Shown here in pieces: positions 11,276 to 21,256 of a stretch of 64,000 nucleotides of DNA (its first letter is position 1; each line of letters begins with the position of its first letter). Below the pieces are notes generated by a model. It made no database searches. It was not told where the DNA came from and saw only the letters and a program-made list of their open reading frames with translations. The DNA comes from Cherax quadricarinatus (lineage: Eukaryota > Arthropoda > Malacostraca > Decapoda > Parastacidae), in assembly GCF_038502225.1 (NCBI RefSeq), contig NC_091374.1, forward strand, positions 10,790,481 to 10,854,480, in the 5' to 3' direction. The translations under genes were made by a program, and so were the position numbers.

Positions 11276-11694
11276 AATGGAAATAGGCTTCACTAATTAA
11301 TTTTCTTGGGTTATTCTTCGGAGTTAATAATCCGAATAAATTCTTTTGCTCATCATTTTTCTCTGTCTTCTCTTCTTCCTCAGGTTCCTCACCGTCGCAG
11401 CCAAATCCTGCCTTCCTACGACATTATTTTAATTAATTTTCGCCGCCTGAGCGGCTAGTTTATTGTGGACTCGCAGCTCATCCTGTGAGCGCCAGAGCAA
11501 AAAAAAAAAAAAAATAAATAATTACAGGGGACACAATGGTTCTTTATCAGACCCCATTGAGTAAATAATCATACATTATGAAAATTACAGAATTATTTCA
11601 TATATTATAGTTTCATCATGCATTTGTTCATTATCTAGTTAATGACACTCTCATAAGTTATGTTAACATTAACAATGAAGGCAATGGACCACTT
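11276..11694. other. Intergenic sequence, nothing recognised
   Basis: Contains a poly(A) run near 11500 and GCCGCCTGAGCGGC, a short perfect hairpin at 11441-11454. No gene recognised. Confidence 0.5.
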
Positions 11695-12085
11695 TATAAA
11701 TTACACCGGCCGTCTTTCACCGAGGCAGTATGATCCCAGGAAGGAAACATCTTCACCATCACTCATTCAATATCTGTGCTGCCAGAGATGCGCAGACATG
11801 AAATTACCCTTCAAACTACAACATCCTCAACCTTCCTTCTTAGTGCAGGTACTGCATTTCCCACCTCTAACAGGTTGTCCTTAATCCGTTCATAAATGAT
11901 ACCTTGCTTGCATTCCAGCAACACGTCAAACCCTAAAAACTACTTGTTTCCATTCCGAACTAACACGCTCATACTTGCCTGCTGGATGTTTAAGCCCTTA
12001 ATACTCAAAACCTCCTTTACCCTCCCTTTCTTCCACCTCAGATTATTCACCCTCTTGGTCAACTTATTATTTAGTTCCACACTCT
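11695..12085 (-). pseudogene. Old RTE-like LINE 3' end (ORF C-terminus plus 3' UTR)
   Basis: On the minus strand a broken frame reads GRVKEVLSIKGLN, then a stop and a shifted DVLLECKQG. These correspond to the [12 protein letters not shown] end and the start of the 3' UTR of the RTE-like copy at 52.6-52.8 kb. The UTR follows (TGCAGTACCTGCACTAAGAA, TGAATGAGTGATGGTGAAG) and closes with CTGCCTCGGTG and ACGGCCGGTGTAA. It is heavily mutated and lacks the upstream RT. Confidence 0.75.
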
Positions 12086-12113
12086 CTAAATGCCGAAAAC
12101 ATTTTTATTTATT

Positions 12114-12440
12114 ATTAAAGATTCGCTGGTATTTCTCCGGCCCGGGCTTTTTCTAAGTTGTGGCCCGGCCTTGGCTCTCTGGCTAGGGAGTGTCTGAGAC
12201 CTAAGTCTCCCATGGGAGGAGGCACAAGTACCCCCTCATCTTTGGGACCAACTGTCCCCAGACCTAGCTTCTTGTAGGGAGAAGCTAGGCTTCTCTGCCT
12301 ATATATAGCCGTCCTGCTCCACTTCTGGTTAGTGTGACTCTGTAAATGGTCCAAGTCGGACCGAAACGTCGTCGTAAGCTTCTCTCTTTTATGTGCGGGT
12401 TATTTGTGTATCGTTCCAAACACGGTATTGTGCCTTTTTG
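12114..12440 (+). mobile_element. Composite retroposon: repeat Y head plus palindromic-element arm
   Basis: The head (12119-12300, AGATTCGCTGGTATTTCTCC, GGGAGTGTCTGAGACC) matches the nested element at 13.69-13.89 kb. The tail (12348-12440) has the stem GGTCC-AAGTC-GGACC, GAAACGTCGTCGTAAGC, TATGTGCGGGTTATTTG and GTATTGTGCCTTTTTG. It is the same arm found in palindromic form at 33.1 and 48.2 kb. A possible 9-bp target duplication TTATTTATT lies at 12105-12113 and 12441-12449, though AT-richness makes it weak. Confidence 0.65.
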
Positions 12441-12587
12441 TTATTTATTCTCTGATCTGCCATCCCCGCCCCAAGGGGGTTATTGGGAATGACAGGCTTG
12501 TGAGCTGCAAGCTTCGGCTTAAGCACCTACCCTACCCTAGAAGGGTTGGGCATGGTGTCGATCGCCGAAAACAGTGCAACAACCCCT

Positions 12588-12652
12588 TACATACCGTCAA
12601 AGGTGAGACGCAGATAATCTTGACGATAGGACAGACGTAGCCAACTAGTGTA
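12588..12652. repeat. Short repeat shared with 6.7 kb
   Basis: CAGATAATCTTGACGATAGG, ACAGACGTAGCCAACTAGT matches 6707-6745 with a few changes. Confidence 0.6.
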
Positions 12653-12789
12653 TATTAATGGTCAATTAACAGGAATAAATTCATACATATCCTTGTTTGA
12701 AAATCATCGTAGAAGGAAGGATTAACCAGCCTTCACTACTTAAGTTACACTAAAAATTTAAAGCGAGACACCAGTAGCACAGCTCTAAC

Positions 12790-12925
12790 AGGTGAAATGG
12801 GTTTACCGCTTCACGTAATAATATTTAAATATGGGTTTACTGCTTCGCTCGCGTAATAATAACACCAACAACAAAATAATAAATAAATAATAATAATTAA
12901 TAATAATAATAATAACAATACTATT
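12790..12925. repeat. Retroposon tail with TAA/ATA repeats
   Basis: GGGTTTACCGCTTC and GGGTTTACTGCTTC, each followed by CGTAATAATA, run into degenerate ATA/TAA repeats. They match the tail family at 1.2 and 1.8 kb. Confidence 0.5.
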
Positions 12926-13450
12926 ACTACTACTACTAATAAAAATCAAGTAAAAATAATGCTGTGGGGTGGTAGAGGAGACTGTGGTGGTTGGTAGTGG
13001 GGTTAAAGTGTAACCAACTCTCGTCTTTATTGAGAGAACCAAGGTATCCTTGAGCTGTCTTGTCTTCCTCAAGTGTGTAATATACAGCCTTTCAGTTTAC
13101 CCTTGCTAGTGTTTACCCTGTTCCCTGCATTATTCCAATATTTGAATAATATATGGCCAGAATTCTTTAGCCACCTTACAATATACCTCCCCCCCCCCAC
13201 TCTGACTTCCCTTCTGGTCACATATTTTTCTTCATCTTCGTCTCTACTTCTTTCCTTTCTTCCCTGATTTGAAGTGAAGGATTTCCCTAAAGTTGGGATA
13301 CTGAAACATCTTAAAATGAAGCTGACGTATCCAACGGTATGTTAGGCATTTGTGCTGTAATACACTGCTATTATGTCGGTGTGTTCACTGACATTTTCCA
13401 GTGAACTCGCCCCTCAGAACAAAATCTAAAATATTCCTTCTGTCACTAGA
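12926..13450. other. Low-copy sequence with pyrimidine-rich segment
   Basis: CT-rich around 13185-13265. No gene recognised. Confidence 0.5.
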
Positions 13451-14191
13451 AAGAGGTGTCCCAAAGCTCGGTTGGCAGCGCACTCAGCACACACATTGAG
13501 GTTGGTGGTTCGATCCCTGGTATGGATAGAAACATTTGGGGGCGTTTCCTTAAGATACCTGCTGTCCCTGTTCACCTAGCAGTAAATAGGTGCCTCAGGT
13601 TTAGCCGACTGGTGTGTGTCGCATCCTGGGGACAAAATTAGCTTAATTTGCCAGAAATACTCTGCATAACCAGGGGATGTTGTTGTTGTTCTAGATTCGC
13701 CGGTATATTCGCCTGGCTCGGGTCTTTTCCAAGTGATGGCCCAGCCTCGGCTCCCTGTGGAGGGAGTGTCTCAGACCAATGTCTACCGTAGAAGAAGGTA
13801 CAAGTACTTTCTCGTCTTCTGGTACTAGCTATCCCCAGGCCTAGCCCCATTCCCCGCCCCACCCACGGGGCTCGGAGGGAGAAGCTAGGCACCTTGGGCT
13901 GCCACAAACTCCACCCACACTGGGCTCGAAGGGTGTTGGCAGCTGTAAAGCAGCAGACGATGTCAGAAGGTGCAAAGGCAGCAAGCACTACAGGATCCTT
14001 TTCGAGCCACACCCGAGCTTTGGGCTGAGGCCCGAGCGCTGGGAAAGCTCAAGAATGCCTCTTGCTGTGTATGTTACTGCTGCTACTTCACTTGTCCGTT
14101 GTACTCTCCTATAACCAGGGGCTTTCTGTATCGTATGTCATTGATGTCAGTTAAGTTTGCATACGGTGTACATATACCTTTAGAAATAAAG

Positions 14192-14241
<50 letters not shown>
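13451..14241 (+). mobile_element. tRNA-derived SINE (copy 2) split by a nested insertion
   Basis: The 5' part (13451-13676) has the box B GGTGGTTCGATCCCTGG and the body AGTAAATAGGTGCC, GCCGACTGGTGTGTGTCGC, GCATAACCAGGGG. The 3' part (14111-14241) resumes ATAACCAGGGGCTTTCTGTA and ends AAATAAAGATTATTATT, with about 50 bp of ATT repeats (14192-14241). The break falls exactly where the copy at 1.08 kb is continuous, which shows that the insertion came later. Confidence 0.88.
13677..14110 (+). mobile_element. Nested element (repeat Y family) with 11-bp target duplication
   Basis: A 434-bp insert within the SINE, flanked by perfect ATAACCAGGGG at 13666-13676 and 14111-14121. Its first half (ATTCGCCGGTATATTCGCC, GGGAGTGTCTCAGACC, GGGAGAAGCTAGGC) matches the head at 12119-12300. 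Its second half differs. A minus-strand open frame of 124 codons (13638-14012) shows no domain. A duplication of this size fits LINE-assisted retroposition. Confidence 0.82.
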
Positions 14242-14242
<1 letters not shown>

Positions 14243-14707
14243 ATTATTTTCATCAAACCGGCCGTATCCCACCGAGGCAGGGTGGCCCAAAAAGAAAAAC
14301 AAAAGTTTCTCTTTTTAAATTTAGTAATTTATACAGGAGAAGGGGTTACTAGCCCCTTGCTCCCGGCATTTTAGTCGCCTCTTACAACACGCATGGCTTA
14401 CCGAGGAAGAATTCTGTTCCACTTCCCCATGGAGGTAAGAGGAAATAAACAAGAACAAGAACTAGAAAGAAAATAGAAGAAAACCCAGAGGGGTGTGTAT
14501 ATATATACTTGTACATGTATGTGTAGTGTGACCTAAGTGTAAGTAGAAGTAGCAAGACGTACCTGAAATCTTGCATGTTCATGAGACAGAAAAAAAGACA
14601 CCAGCAATCCTACCATCATGTAAAACAATTACAGGCTTTCGTTTAACACTCACTTGGCAGGACGGTAGTACCTCCCTGGGTGGTTGCTGTCTACCAACCT
14701 ACTACCT
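14242..14707 (-). mobile_element. Non-autonomous derivative of the RTE-like LINE (5' UTR joined to 3' end)
   Basis: Read on the minus strand, the first about 400 bp match the 5' UTR of the LINE at 61.6-61.97 kb: TAGTAGGTTGGTAGACAGC, ATGATGGTAGGATTGCTGG, GGCGACTAAAATGCCGG, CCTTCTCCTGTA. It then switches to the LINE 3' end seen at 58.34 kb (TTTTTCTTTTTGGGCCACCC, TGCCTCGGTGGGATACGGCC) and finishes in ATA repeats. The entire ORF is absent. It keeps both ends of its parent, like RIME/NARTc-type short elements. Confidence 0.8.
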
Positions 14708-14736
14708 ATTATTATTATTATTATTATTATTATTAG
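14708..14736. repeat. (ATT)n run
   Basis: About nine ATT units at the 5' end of the RTE derivative, which therefore has ATT/ATA repeats on both sides. Confidence 0.9.
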
Positions 14737-16018
14737 TGTCCTAGCAGTAACTATATAATAACGTACACCAGTGTGTAGCTTCCATATTTTCCATGAAAGA
14801 TGGAGTATAGAAACAAAAACTCGATATAATTCCCTGATTTATTTCATCAAAGGATAGAGAGCATATATAGAAAGGGTAATAAATTCTGTTAGTCTGAGCT
14901 GGGAGACTTCAGTAAGGCGATGTGAATATCATCATCTATTCTACTATGGATTCAGCAGCTACTGAAGCCGAAGAGTATCGTTCCAGCAAAACTGGAGTTA
15001 CTATTATTTGGGTTTTACCATGTTTCAGAATGACCCATCCCCCCCACATTGTGACTGTAAGACTGGTAAGGATACGGAGGGAAGGATGGGCCATGCAAAT
15101 GAGGGTAGATAGGCAGAGAAGGATGATAAAGGGAATTGACACTTACAGTTTGTGTTTGGAGTTTGTACTGGCTGTGTGTTAGCTAGTATCATTAGGAAAA
15201 TGTATGTTAAGCATCTGTGTGGGACCTACTTTCTTGTGGCAGAGTATTTCCGTAAGGCTACCTTTAGCGAACGTTTGTCGCCCTAAGGCGAGCCTCTGAA
15301 GGGTCTCTGCTGTCTTAAGCCTTTGTTGATGTTGGCTGCTATCAAGTTCACTTTGGAAGATGTTGTTTGCCTGTGTACGTTGGCCCGTGATATTGGCAGG
15401 TAAAAAAAAACTGATTACCCCTGCAGTGCTTGACTTTTTCATTTTACCTGATTGCTGAGATCTGAGAGATTCCGCTAGTTATTAAATGAACGTTGTTTAA
15501 CGTCTACGGTGTTATGTTCATCTATATCTGCAGACTTACCTTGTCCTTGTATTGTATGCCTCTGTTCTTCCATTCAAAGTGGATATGGAGGTGCCATTAT
15601 ACTGGGAAGCTAAACGTAATCCTTCCTCGGATCCAACATGAATCCTGCCATCTCCCAGGCACTGTATGACCTACAGGTTAAATGTTTCCCCGTGAATATA
15701 AAACAAATACGAATATTGGTCTCTAGTAATACACATCGCCGCAATCTTTACAACACACACTCACCACCCCCCTACTACACTTCTCCACTACCACCCCAAA
15801 CACTTCATACCCCACCATTATAACACTTCCCACCATCTCCACTACCTTGCTCCCCCTTCCTAATCCTTCACTCTTTATCCTCTCCACTATTTACTTAATG
15901 CCATAATTCACTTTTATTATCATAGCTCACCGCCTGTATGTGTTGTTGTGCTGGATCTGTCAGAACCTAATTTGCCTATGAAGTGTGAGAGCGTTTTGTA
16001 CACACGACGTGTTTGGCA
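14737..16018. other. Low-copy sequence without recognisable genes
   Basis: Open frames of 60-87 codons overlap on both strands with no recognisable domain. 15755-15830 is C-rich with ACCACCCC-type repeats. Confidence 0.5.
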
Positions 16019-16040
16019 AGAGAGAGAGAGAGAGAGAGAA

Positions 16041-16122
<82 letters not shown>
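16019..16122. repeat. (AG)n microsatellite
   Basis: AG run with one interruption near 16040, ending in four ACAG units. Confidence 0.97.
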
Positions 16123-16127
<5 letters not shown>

Positions 16128-16316
16128 GACAGACAGACAGAGACAGGACTAGTTACACAGACACACGCCATGAGTTAGACAATTAATATCTATACAATGA
16201 CGTCTTACAGAATTATGGTGATAGACAAACAGCATGATAGTGTAAATAATCACGGTGAAGGTAAGATTATGGCACTGTTGTTGTTTACAAAGTGCTATTA
16301 TTTACAAGATATCACT

Positions 16317-16490
16317 TAGTGGCAACAGTGAGATTGTTTACAGTAACGTGATGATACAGTGGTGGCCAACAGTGATATTGTTTACAATGTTGTGAAGATA
16401 TAGTAGTGGCACCAATGAGATTATTTTACAATGTTATGGAGATGTAGTAGTGGCAATGGTGAGAGTGTTTACAAAGATGTGAAGATATAC
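16317..16490. repeat. Degenerate tandem repeat, roughly 45-bp unit, four copies
   Basis: GTGGCAACAGTGAGATTG, GTGGCCAACAGTGATATTG, GTGGCACCAATGAGATT and GTGGCAATGGTGAGAGTG start successive units that also share TTTACA and GAAGATATA. Confidence 0.7.
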
Positions 16491-17336
16491 ACGATGAAGA
16501 TGAAGACAAAAGAGTGAGGGTCTTGGTTGCTACAGCTGACTGCTGCCGTCTGAGGATCTTCTCATAGCTTTTTGTTATATAAATGTTGAGTACATCACCA
16601 CACGCAAACGTATTTTCATATCTTCGCTCAAGTGATGAATTACAACTGTCAGCTTATATGGGTGTTCAACTTTCATGCGGATAATCTATCCTTGTTAACC
16701 CACGAGAATGGCTGACTGGAAGACGTGTAACGATGCACACAGCATGAAGGAGCAGGTGGATGACAGGAGACAGGCTGGATGGTAGGCTGAGGTAGGCTGA
16801 CTAGCGTTCACTTCCACAGTCTGGCTTACTGACTGGCTTAATTGCAAAATCCGGGTCAACCCCTCGGAGATTGAAGCAATTAGCACACGAACTAAGCCAG
16901 GAAGCTTGAAAAACGGCTGCAACAGGCTTGCAGGCTGGAGTACACAGGGTGGTGGCTGAGACGGTTCACCTCTGACCTGCCGGCAACCCACAAACAGTCT
17001 TCTAACGTCTGAAATACCCTTAAATCCACGCCCACACCGGTGCCACCATTTGTCATGTGGGTTTTCGATACGTGGATGGGTAAAAATACTCACGTAGGCT
17101 GGTAGTACGTATAATATATAACGGGAAGTATGGGAAGCGCCAACAGCCGACCTGTCTCTCTCTGCTGGCTAACTACGACTGACCCATAGTGCCTACGGGT
17201 GAGGGTGTTTGAAATCCTGCTATGGTCAGCAGCAATATGAATACAGTCAATGATTCACACAGACGGTTGGTAGTGAGTCATCTACTGGTACACTGGTTAC
17301 TGGTAACTGGTTACTAGGAACTGGTACTACTACTGA
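16491..17336. other. Low-copy sequence with a possible LTR-type boundary
   Basis: No domain is recognised in the 132-codon minus-strand frame at 16695-17093. On the minus strand TGGTGGCACCGGTGTGG (about 17034-17050) sits just after AAAACCCACATGACA. It could be a primer-binding-site junction of an LTR element, but no paired LTR is visible. Just before the LINE, ACTGGT-type short repeats occupy 17283-17330. Confidence 0.3.
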
Positions 17337-18695
17337 GACCTTGAAACTGGGCAACTACCTGAGAAATGGAAGACAGCAAATGTAGTCCCCATATTTAAGA
17401 AAGGAAACAGAAATGAGGCACTAAACTACAGACCTGTGTCTCTGACATGTATTGTGTGCAAAGTCATGGAGAAGATTATCAGGAGGATAGTGGTGGAACA
17501 CCTGGAACTGAACAAGATTATAAATGAAAACCAGCATGGGTTCATGGAAGGCAAATCCTGTGTCACAAACCTGGAATTTTATGACAAGGTAACAGAAGTA
17601 AGACACGAGAGAGAGGGGTGGGTTGATTGCGTTTTCCTAGACTGCAGGAAGGCCTTTGACACAGTTCCCTACAAGAGATTAGTGCAGAAGCTGGAGGATC
17701 AGGCGCATATAACAGGGAGGGCACTGCAATGGATCAGGGAATACCTGACAGGGAGGCAACAACGAGTCATGGTACGTGAAGAGGTATCACAGTGGGCGCC
17801 TGTGACGAGCGGGGTCCCACAGGGGTCAGTTCTAGGACCAGTGCTATTTTTGATATATGCGAACGACATGATGGAAGGAATAGACTCTGAAGTGTCCCTA
17901 TTCGCAGATGGTGTGAAGTTGATAAGAGGAATTAAATCGGATGAGGATGAGGCAGGACTGCAAAGAGACCTGGACAGGCTGGACATGTGGTCCAGAAACT
18001 GGCTTCTCGAATTCAACCCTGCCAAATGCAAAGTCATGAAGATTGGGGAGGGGCAAAGAAGACCGCAGACAGAGTATAGGCTAGGTGGACAAAGACTACA
18101 GACCTCACTCAGGGAGAAAGACCTTGGGGTGACCATAACACCGAGCACGTCGCCTGAGGCACACATCAACCAAATAACTGTTGCAGCATACGGGCGCCTG
18201 GCAAACCTTAATAAGGAATCGTTCAAGACACGGTACACTGTGTATGTTAGGCCCATACTGGAGTATGCAGCACCAGTCTGGAACCCACACCTGGTCAAGC
18301 ACGTCAAGAAGTTAGAGAAAGTACAAAGGTTTGCAACGAGGCTAGTCCCAGAACTCAAGGGGATGTCGTACGAGGAAAGGTTGAGGGAAATCGGACTGAC
18401 GACACTGGAGGACAGAAGGGTCAGGGGAGACATGATAACGACATACAAGATACTGCGGGGAATAGACAAGGTGGACAGAGATAGGATGTTCCAGAGAGGG
18501 GACACAGAAACAAGGGGTCACAACTGGAAGCTGAAGACTCAGACGAGTCACAGGGACGTTAGGAAGTATTTCTTCAGTCATAGAGTCGTCAGGAAGTGGA
18601 ATAGCCTAGCAAGTGAAGTAGTGGAGGCAGGAACCATACATAGTTTTAAGAAGAGGTATGACAAAGCTCAGGAAGCAGAGAGGGAGAGGACCTAG
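17337..18695 (+). CDS. CR1/Jockey-type LINE reverse transcriptase, 5'-truncated (family CR1-A)
   Basis: An open frame of 452 codons starting without a methionine at ETGQLPEKWK, so the endonuclease and amino-terminal RT are missing. RT motifs in order: NYRPVSLT (about residue 30), QHGFMEGKSC, FLDCRKAFD with the motif A aspartate at residue 102, SGVPQGSVLGP from residue 158 (motif B), then FADG at residues 189-192 where the family norm is FADD. The thumb and carboxy end follow: VRPILEYAAPVW, FATRLVPELKG, RRVRGDMITTYKIL, NWKLKTQTSHRDVRKYFFSH. In an active element this enzyme performs target-primed reverse transcription. Loss of the second catalytic aspartate of the FADD box should abolish it. 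The rest of the frame is intact, so the insertion is fairly young. The exact clade is not certain. Confidence 0.88.
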   Translation, partial: DLETGQLPEKWKTANVVPIFKKGNRNEALNYRPVSLTCIVCKVMEKIIRRIVVEHLELNKIINENQHGFMEGKSCVTNLEFYDKVTEVRHEREGWVDCVFLDCRKAFDTVPYKRLVQKLEDQAHITGRALQWIREYLTGRQQRVMVREEVSQWAPVTSGVPQGSVLGPVLFLIYANDMMEGIDSEVSLFADGVKLIRGIKSDEDEAGLQRDLDRLDMWSRNWLLEFNPAKCKVMKIGEGQRRPQTEYRLGGQRLQTSLREKDLGVTITPSTSPEAHINQITVAAYGRLANLNKESFKTRYTVYVRPILEYAAPVWNPHLVKHVKKLEKVQRFATRLVPELKGMSYEERLREIGLTTLEDRRVRGDMITTYKILRGIDKVDRDRMFQRGDTETRGHNWKLKTQTSHRDVRKYFFSHRVVRKWNSLASEVVEAGTIHSFKKRYDKAQEAERERT

Positions 18696-18775
18696 TAGCG
18701 ATCAGTGAAGAGGCGGGGCCAGGAGCCGAGTCTCGACCCCTGCAACCACAATTAGGTGAGTACACACACAGGCGC
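18696..18775 (+). mobile_element. CR1-A 3' UTR and tail
   Basis: GAAGAGGCGGGGCCAGGAGC, GTCTCGACCCCTGCAACC and AATTAGGTGAGTACACACAC close the element. The same end occurs next to most other CR1-A fragments in the window, several times followed by long CA arrays. Confidence 0.88.
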
Positions 18776-19125
18776 TAAAAACGGTGGTAATGCTTTATTT
18801 AGAGTGTATTTAAAGGGTATTTTTCCAGTGAAAGACTGATCAGAAGGTGAGAATCACATTTTAAATTTACATATTTCTTCGAATAGAATCTTTGACAAAT
18901 AATGCACCTGCAAGAAAATTAATTTGATCAAATTAATGTACATGTTTTACTAAACATAATGATTAAATAATATAATTTAAAAAGGTAATTCTCTTCGCAT
19001 ACTTTTTTCCAGCAAACAGTGTGGTATAAGGTGACGGAGGGCAGGAAAGAGCCTTTGCTAGACACAAGTGCCTCTATCTAAACAGGAGTTTATATTTTCT
19101 CAATTGGTAACCTCGTTACAGACAA

Positions 19126-19128
<3 letters not shown>
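18776..19128. other. AT-rich intergenic sequence
   Basis: No gene or repeat recognised. Confidence 0.5.
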
Positions 19129-19190
<62 letters not shown>

Positions 19191-19270
19191 TATTATTATT
19201 ATTATTAGCAGCAGCAGTAGTAGTAGTAAGAGTATTAGCAGTAGTAGTAGTTGTATTAGTACTGTTGTTG
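19129..19270. repeat. (ATT)n array passing into GTA/GCA repeats
   Basis: About 26 ATT units (19129-19207) followed by degenerate AGCAGT/AGTAGT triplets. Confidence 0.95.
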
Positions 19271-19379
19271 TTGATGTTATAGGCAGAGGTTCAAGAGACC
19301 TTTGCCAGTAGCATAGCACGCCTCTTCAAGTGCATACAGACAGTAAGGTCTAGCGTTATTTGTCTTGAAAAATGAGACA

Positions 19380-19610
19380 CTTGCACAACATTTGGGAATC
19401 TTCACTGAGGAAACGGTGGAAGATGAGGAGTAGTTTGAGGTTATCAGTCCCTCAGCCTGAGTCAATGTGTTCGGTCCATCCATCCTGAGAAAAGTATTAA
19501 GTACTATTCTCAAGATTGAAATTGAACACATCTACTTCAGGTTGATGGACTGATAACCTCAAACTCATCATCCACCGTTCTTCTCCGTATAGGACTGAAG
19601 AAGCTCAACT
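19380..19610. mobile_element. Foldback hairpin-tag element
   Basis: Left arm 19410-19460 (GGTGGAAGATGAGGAG, TTTGAGGTTATCAGTCCCTC) and right arm 19541-19585 (GGACTGATAACCTCAAACTC, ATCATCCACCGTT) are inverted copies about 80 bases apart. The right arm continues into ACTGAAGAAGCTCAACTTG, a decayed form of the stem tag at 8.36 kb. Confidence 0.6.
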
Positions 19611-19961
19611 TGTGGGTTTTCTAAACCACTTACGTTATGTCTTCCCTACGGACACGGACTGACGCACTCCAGGCAGCCAGCTACGCTTACACACAAAGAC
19701 GATCACTAGATTCCTGTAATTTAAAGAGCTATCGAGAAAGCCTTGGAAAACTTCGGAAGAAAAAATTGGAGTTTTCAGGAATCCGGTAAAAGGAATCCTG
19801 CGTCGGGGGTGTTGTCGGGAATTACCGCTAGGTACCCATGTCGTCGGCGCCGCCGCCACCGACTTTTATTTAGTATTATTGTTCTCGGTATCGGAGTATT
19901 TGCATGGGATTCTTTACAATAAAGTAGCTTTGGTGAGCTGAAATAAGAAGTTTTAAAGTAT

Positions 19962-19963
<2 letters not shown>
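19611..19963. other. Intergenic sequence, nothing recognised
   Basis: A 74-codon minus-strand frame without domain. GTCGTCGGCGCCGCCGCC (about 19839-19856) is a short GC-rich run. Confidence 0.5.
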
Positions 19964-20027
<64 letters not shown>

Positions 20028-20050
20028 GTGAGTGAGTGAGAGAGAGAGAG
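19964..20050. repeat. (GA)n microsatellite
   Basis: GA run containing a (GTGA)n segment near 20024-20040. Confidence 0.97.
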
Positions 20051-20102
20051 AATCTTCGTTACCAGTTGTGAGGGGCACGTGACAGCTACTGCCGTGTTGT
20101 GA

Positions 20103-20298
20103 TGTACTCACCTAATTGTGGTTGCAGAGGTCGATTCACAGCTCCTGGCCCCAGCTCTTCGCTGGTCGTTATTAGGTCCACTCTCTTACTGCTTCAAGAG
20201 CATTATCGTACCTCTTCATAAAGCTATGTATGGATCCTGCATCCACAACATCACTCTCCAGACTGTTCTACTTTCTGACAACTCTATGACTGAAGAAA

Positions 20299-20300
<2 letters not shown>
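20103..20300 (-). pseudogene. CR1-A 3' fragment, minus strand
   Basis: The minus strand reads the CR1-A end in reverse order: TACTCACCTAATTGTGG (tail), then the UTR, then the codons for VVDAGSIHSF-like sequence. It is cut at 20300 by a GT array exactly where the codons for KYFFSH would continue. Confidence 0.82.

Positions 20301-20344
<44 letters not shown>
20301..20344. repeat. (GT)n microsatellite between two CR1-A fragments
   Basis: About 22 GT units. It abuts the tail of the next CR1-A copy, where the family normally ends GTGAGTACACAC on its sense strand. Confidence 0.95.
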
Positions 20345-20349
<5 letters not shown>

Positions 20350-20718
20350 CTCACCTAATTGTACTCACCTAATTGTGGTTGCAGGGATCGAGACTGAGCT
20401 CCTGGCCCGCCTCTTCAATGATCGTTGCTAGGTCCTCTCTCTCTCTGCTTCCTGAGCTTTGTCATACCTCGTCTTAAAGCTATGTATGGTTCCTGCTTCC
20501 ACTACATCACTTGCTAGGCTATTCCACTTCCTGACGACTGTGACTGAAAAAGTACTTCCTAACATCCCTGTGACTCGTCTGAGTCTTCAGCTTCCAATTG
20601 TGACACCTATTTTCTGTGTCCCCTCTCTGGAACATCGTGTCTCTGTCCACCTTGTCTATTCCACGCATTATTTTGTATGTTGTTATCATGTCTCCCCTGA
20701 CCCTCCTGTCCTCCATTG
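20345..20718 (-). pseudogene. CR1-A 3' fragment, minus strand, with doubled tail
   Basis: TACTCACCTAATTG occurs twice in tandem at 20347-20374, so the terminal unit of this LINE is duplicated. The frame reads RRVRGDMITTYKIMRGIDKV, NWKLKTQTSHRDVRKYFFSH, then a deletion-induced shift (SRQEVE). It ends at 20718 in a short GT run. Confidence 0.85.
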
Positions 20719-20922
20719 TCGTGTGTGTGTGTGTGTGGGTGTAATTATCTATTTGTTTTCACGTATTTAAGTTTTCAGGGGATGAGCTCTAGCTCTTGGT
20801 CCCCACATATTAACTCTGACTGACGTGTCAACAACCTTGTTATGCTGGTTTTTAACCCATTTTATTAACAATTTTAAGTTGAAATATTTTCCGATATCCC
20901 GTTTGTGAGGAATGTGTGTATG
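20719..20922. other. Short GT run and unique sequence
   Basis: GT units at 20719-20738, then nothing recognised. Confidence 0.5.
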
Positions 20923-20998
20923 TCAGCTGTGACCCCTGACTGTGTCAGCTGTGACCCCTGACTGTGTCAGCTGTGACCCCTGACTGTGTCAGCTTCTG
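20923..20998. repeat. 22-bp tandem repeat, 3.5 copies
   Basis: TGTCAGCTGTGACCCCTGAC plus two bases repeats with almost no change. Confidence 0.93.
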
Positions 20999-21168
20999 GA
21001 AGAACGAAGGAAGGGAGAGAGGAAAGGAAGGAAGAGAGGGAGAGGTTAAGACTACGATGATGATCCGTTGTCGTCTCTTTGCCTCCCTTCTCACGGTTAT
21101 GAGGGGAAGCTACTCATGTTGTATTGTCACCTCTGACCCCTCACCAGTTCTTACATCCGACTCTCTCC

Positions 21169-21174
<6 letters not shown>

Positions 21175-21252
<78 letters not shown>
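21175..21252. repeat. (TC)n microsatellite
   Basis: An uninterrupted TC run of about 39 units. Confidence 0.97.

Positions 21253-21256
<4 letters not shown>

Noticed and set aside
16491..17200. LTR retrotransposon end with primer-binding site
   Set aside because: TGGTGGCACCGG next to a CA-ended segment is suggestive, but no second LTR, polypurine tract or gag-pol sequence was found.
17699..18505. 268-codon minus-strand ORF
   Set aside because: Shadow of the CR1-A RT frame on the other strand. RT motifs are all on the plus strand.
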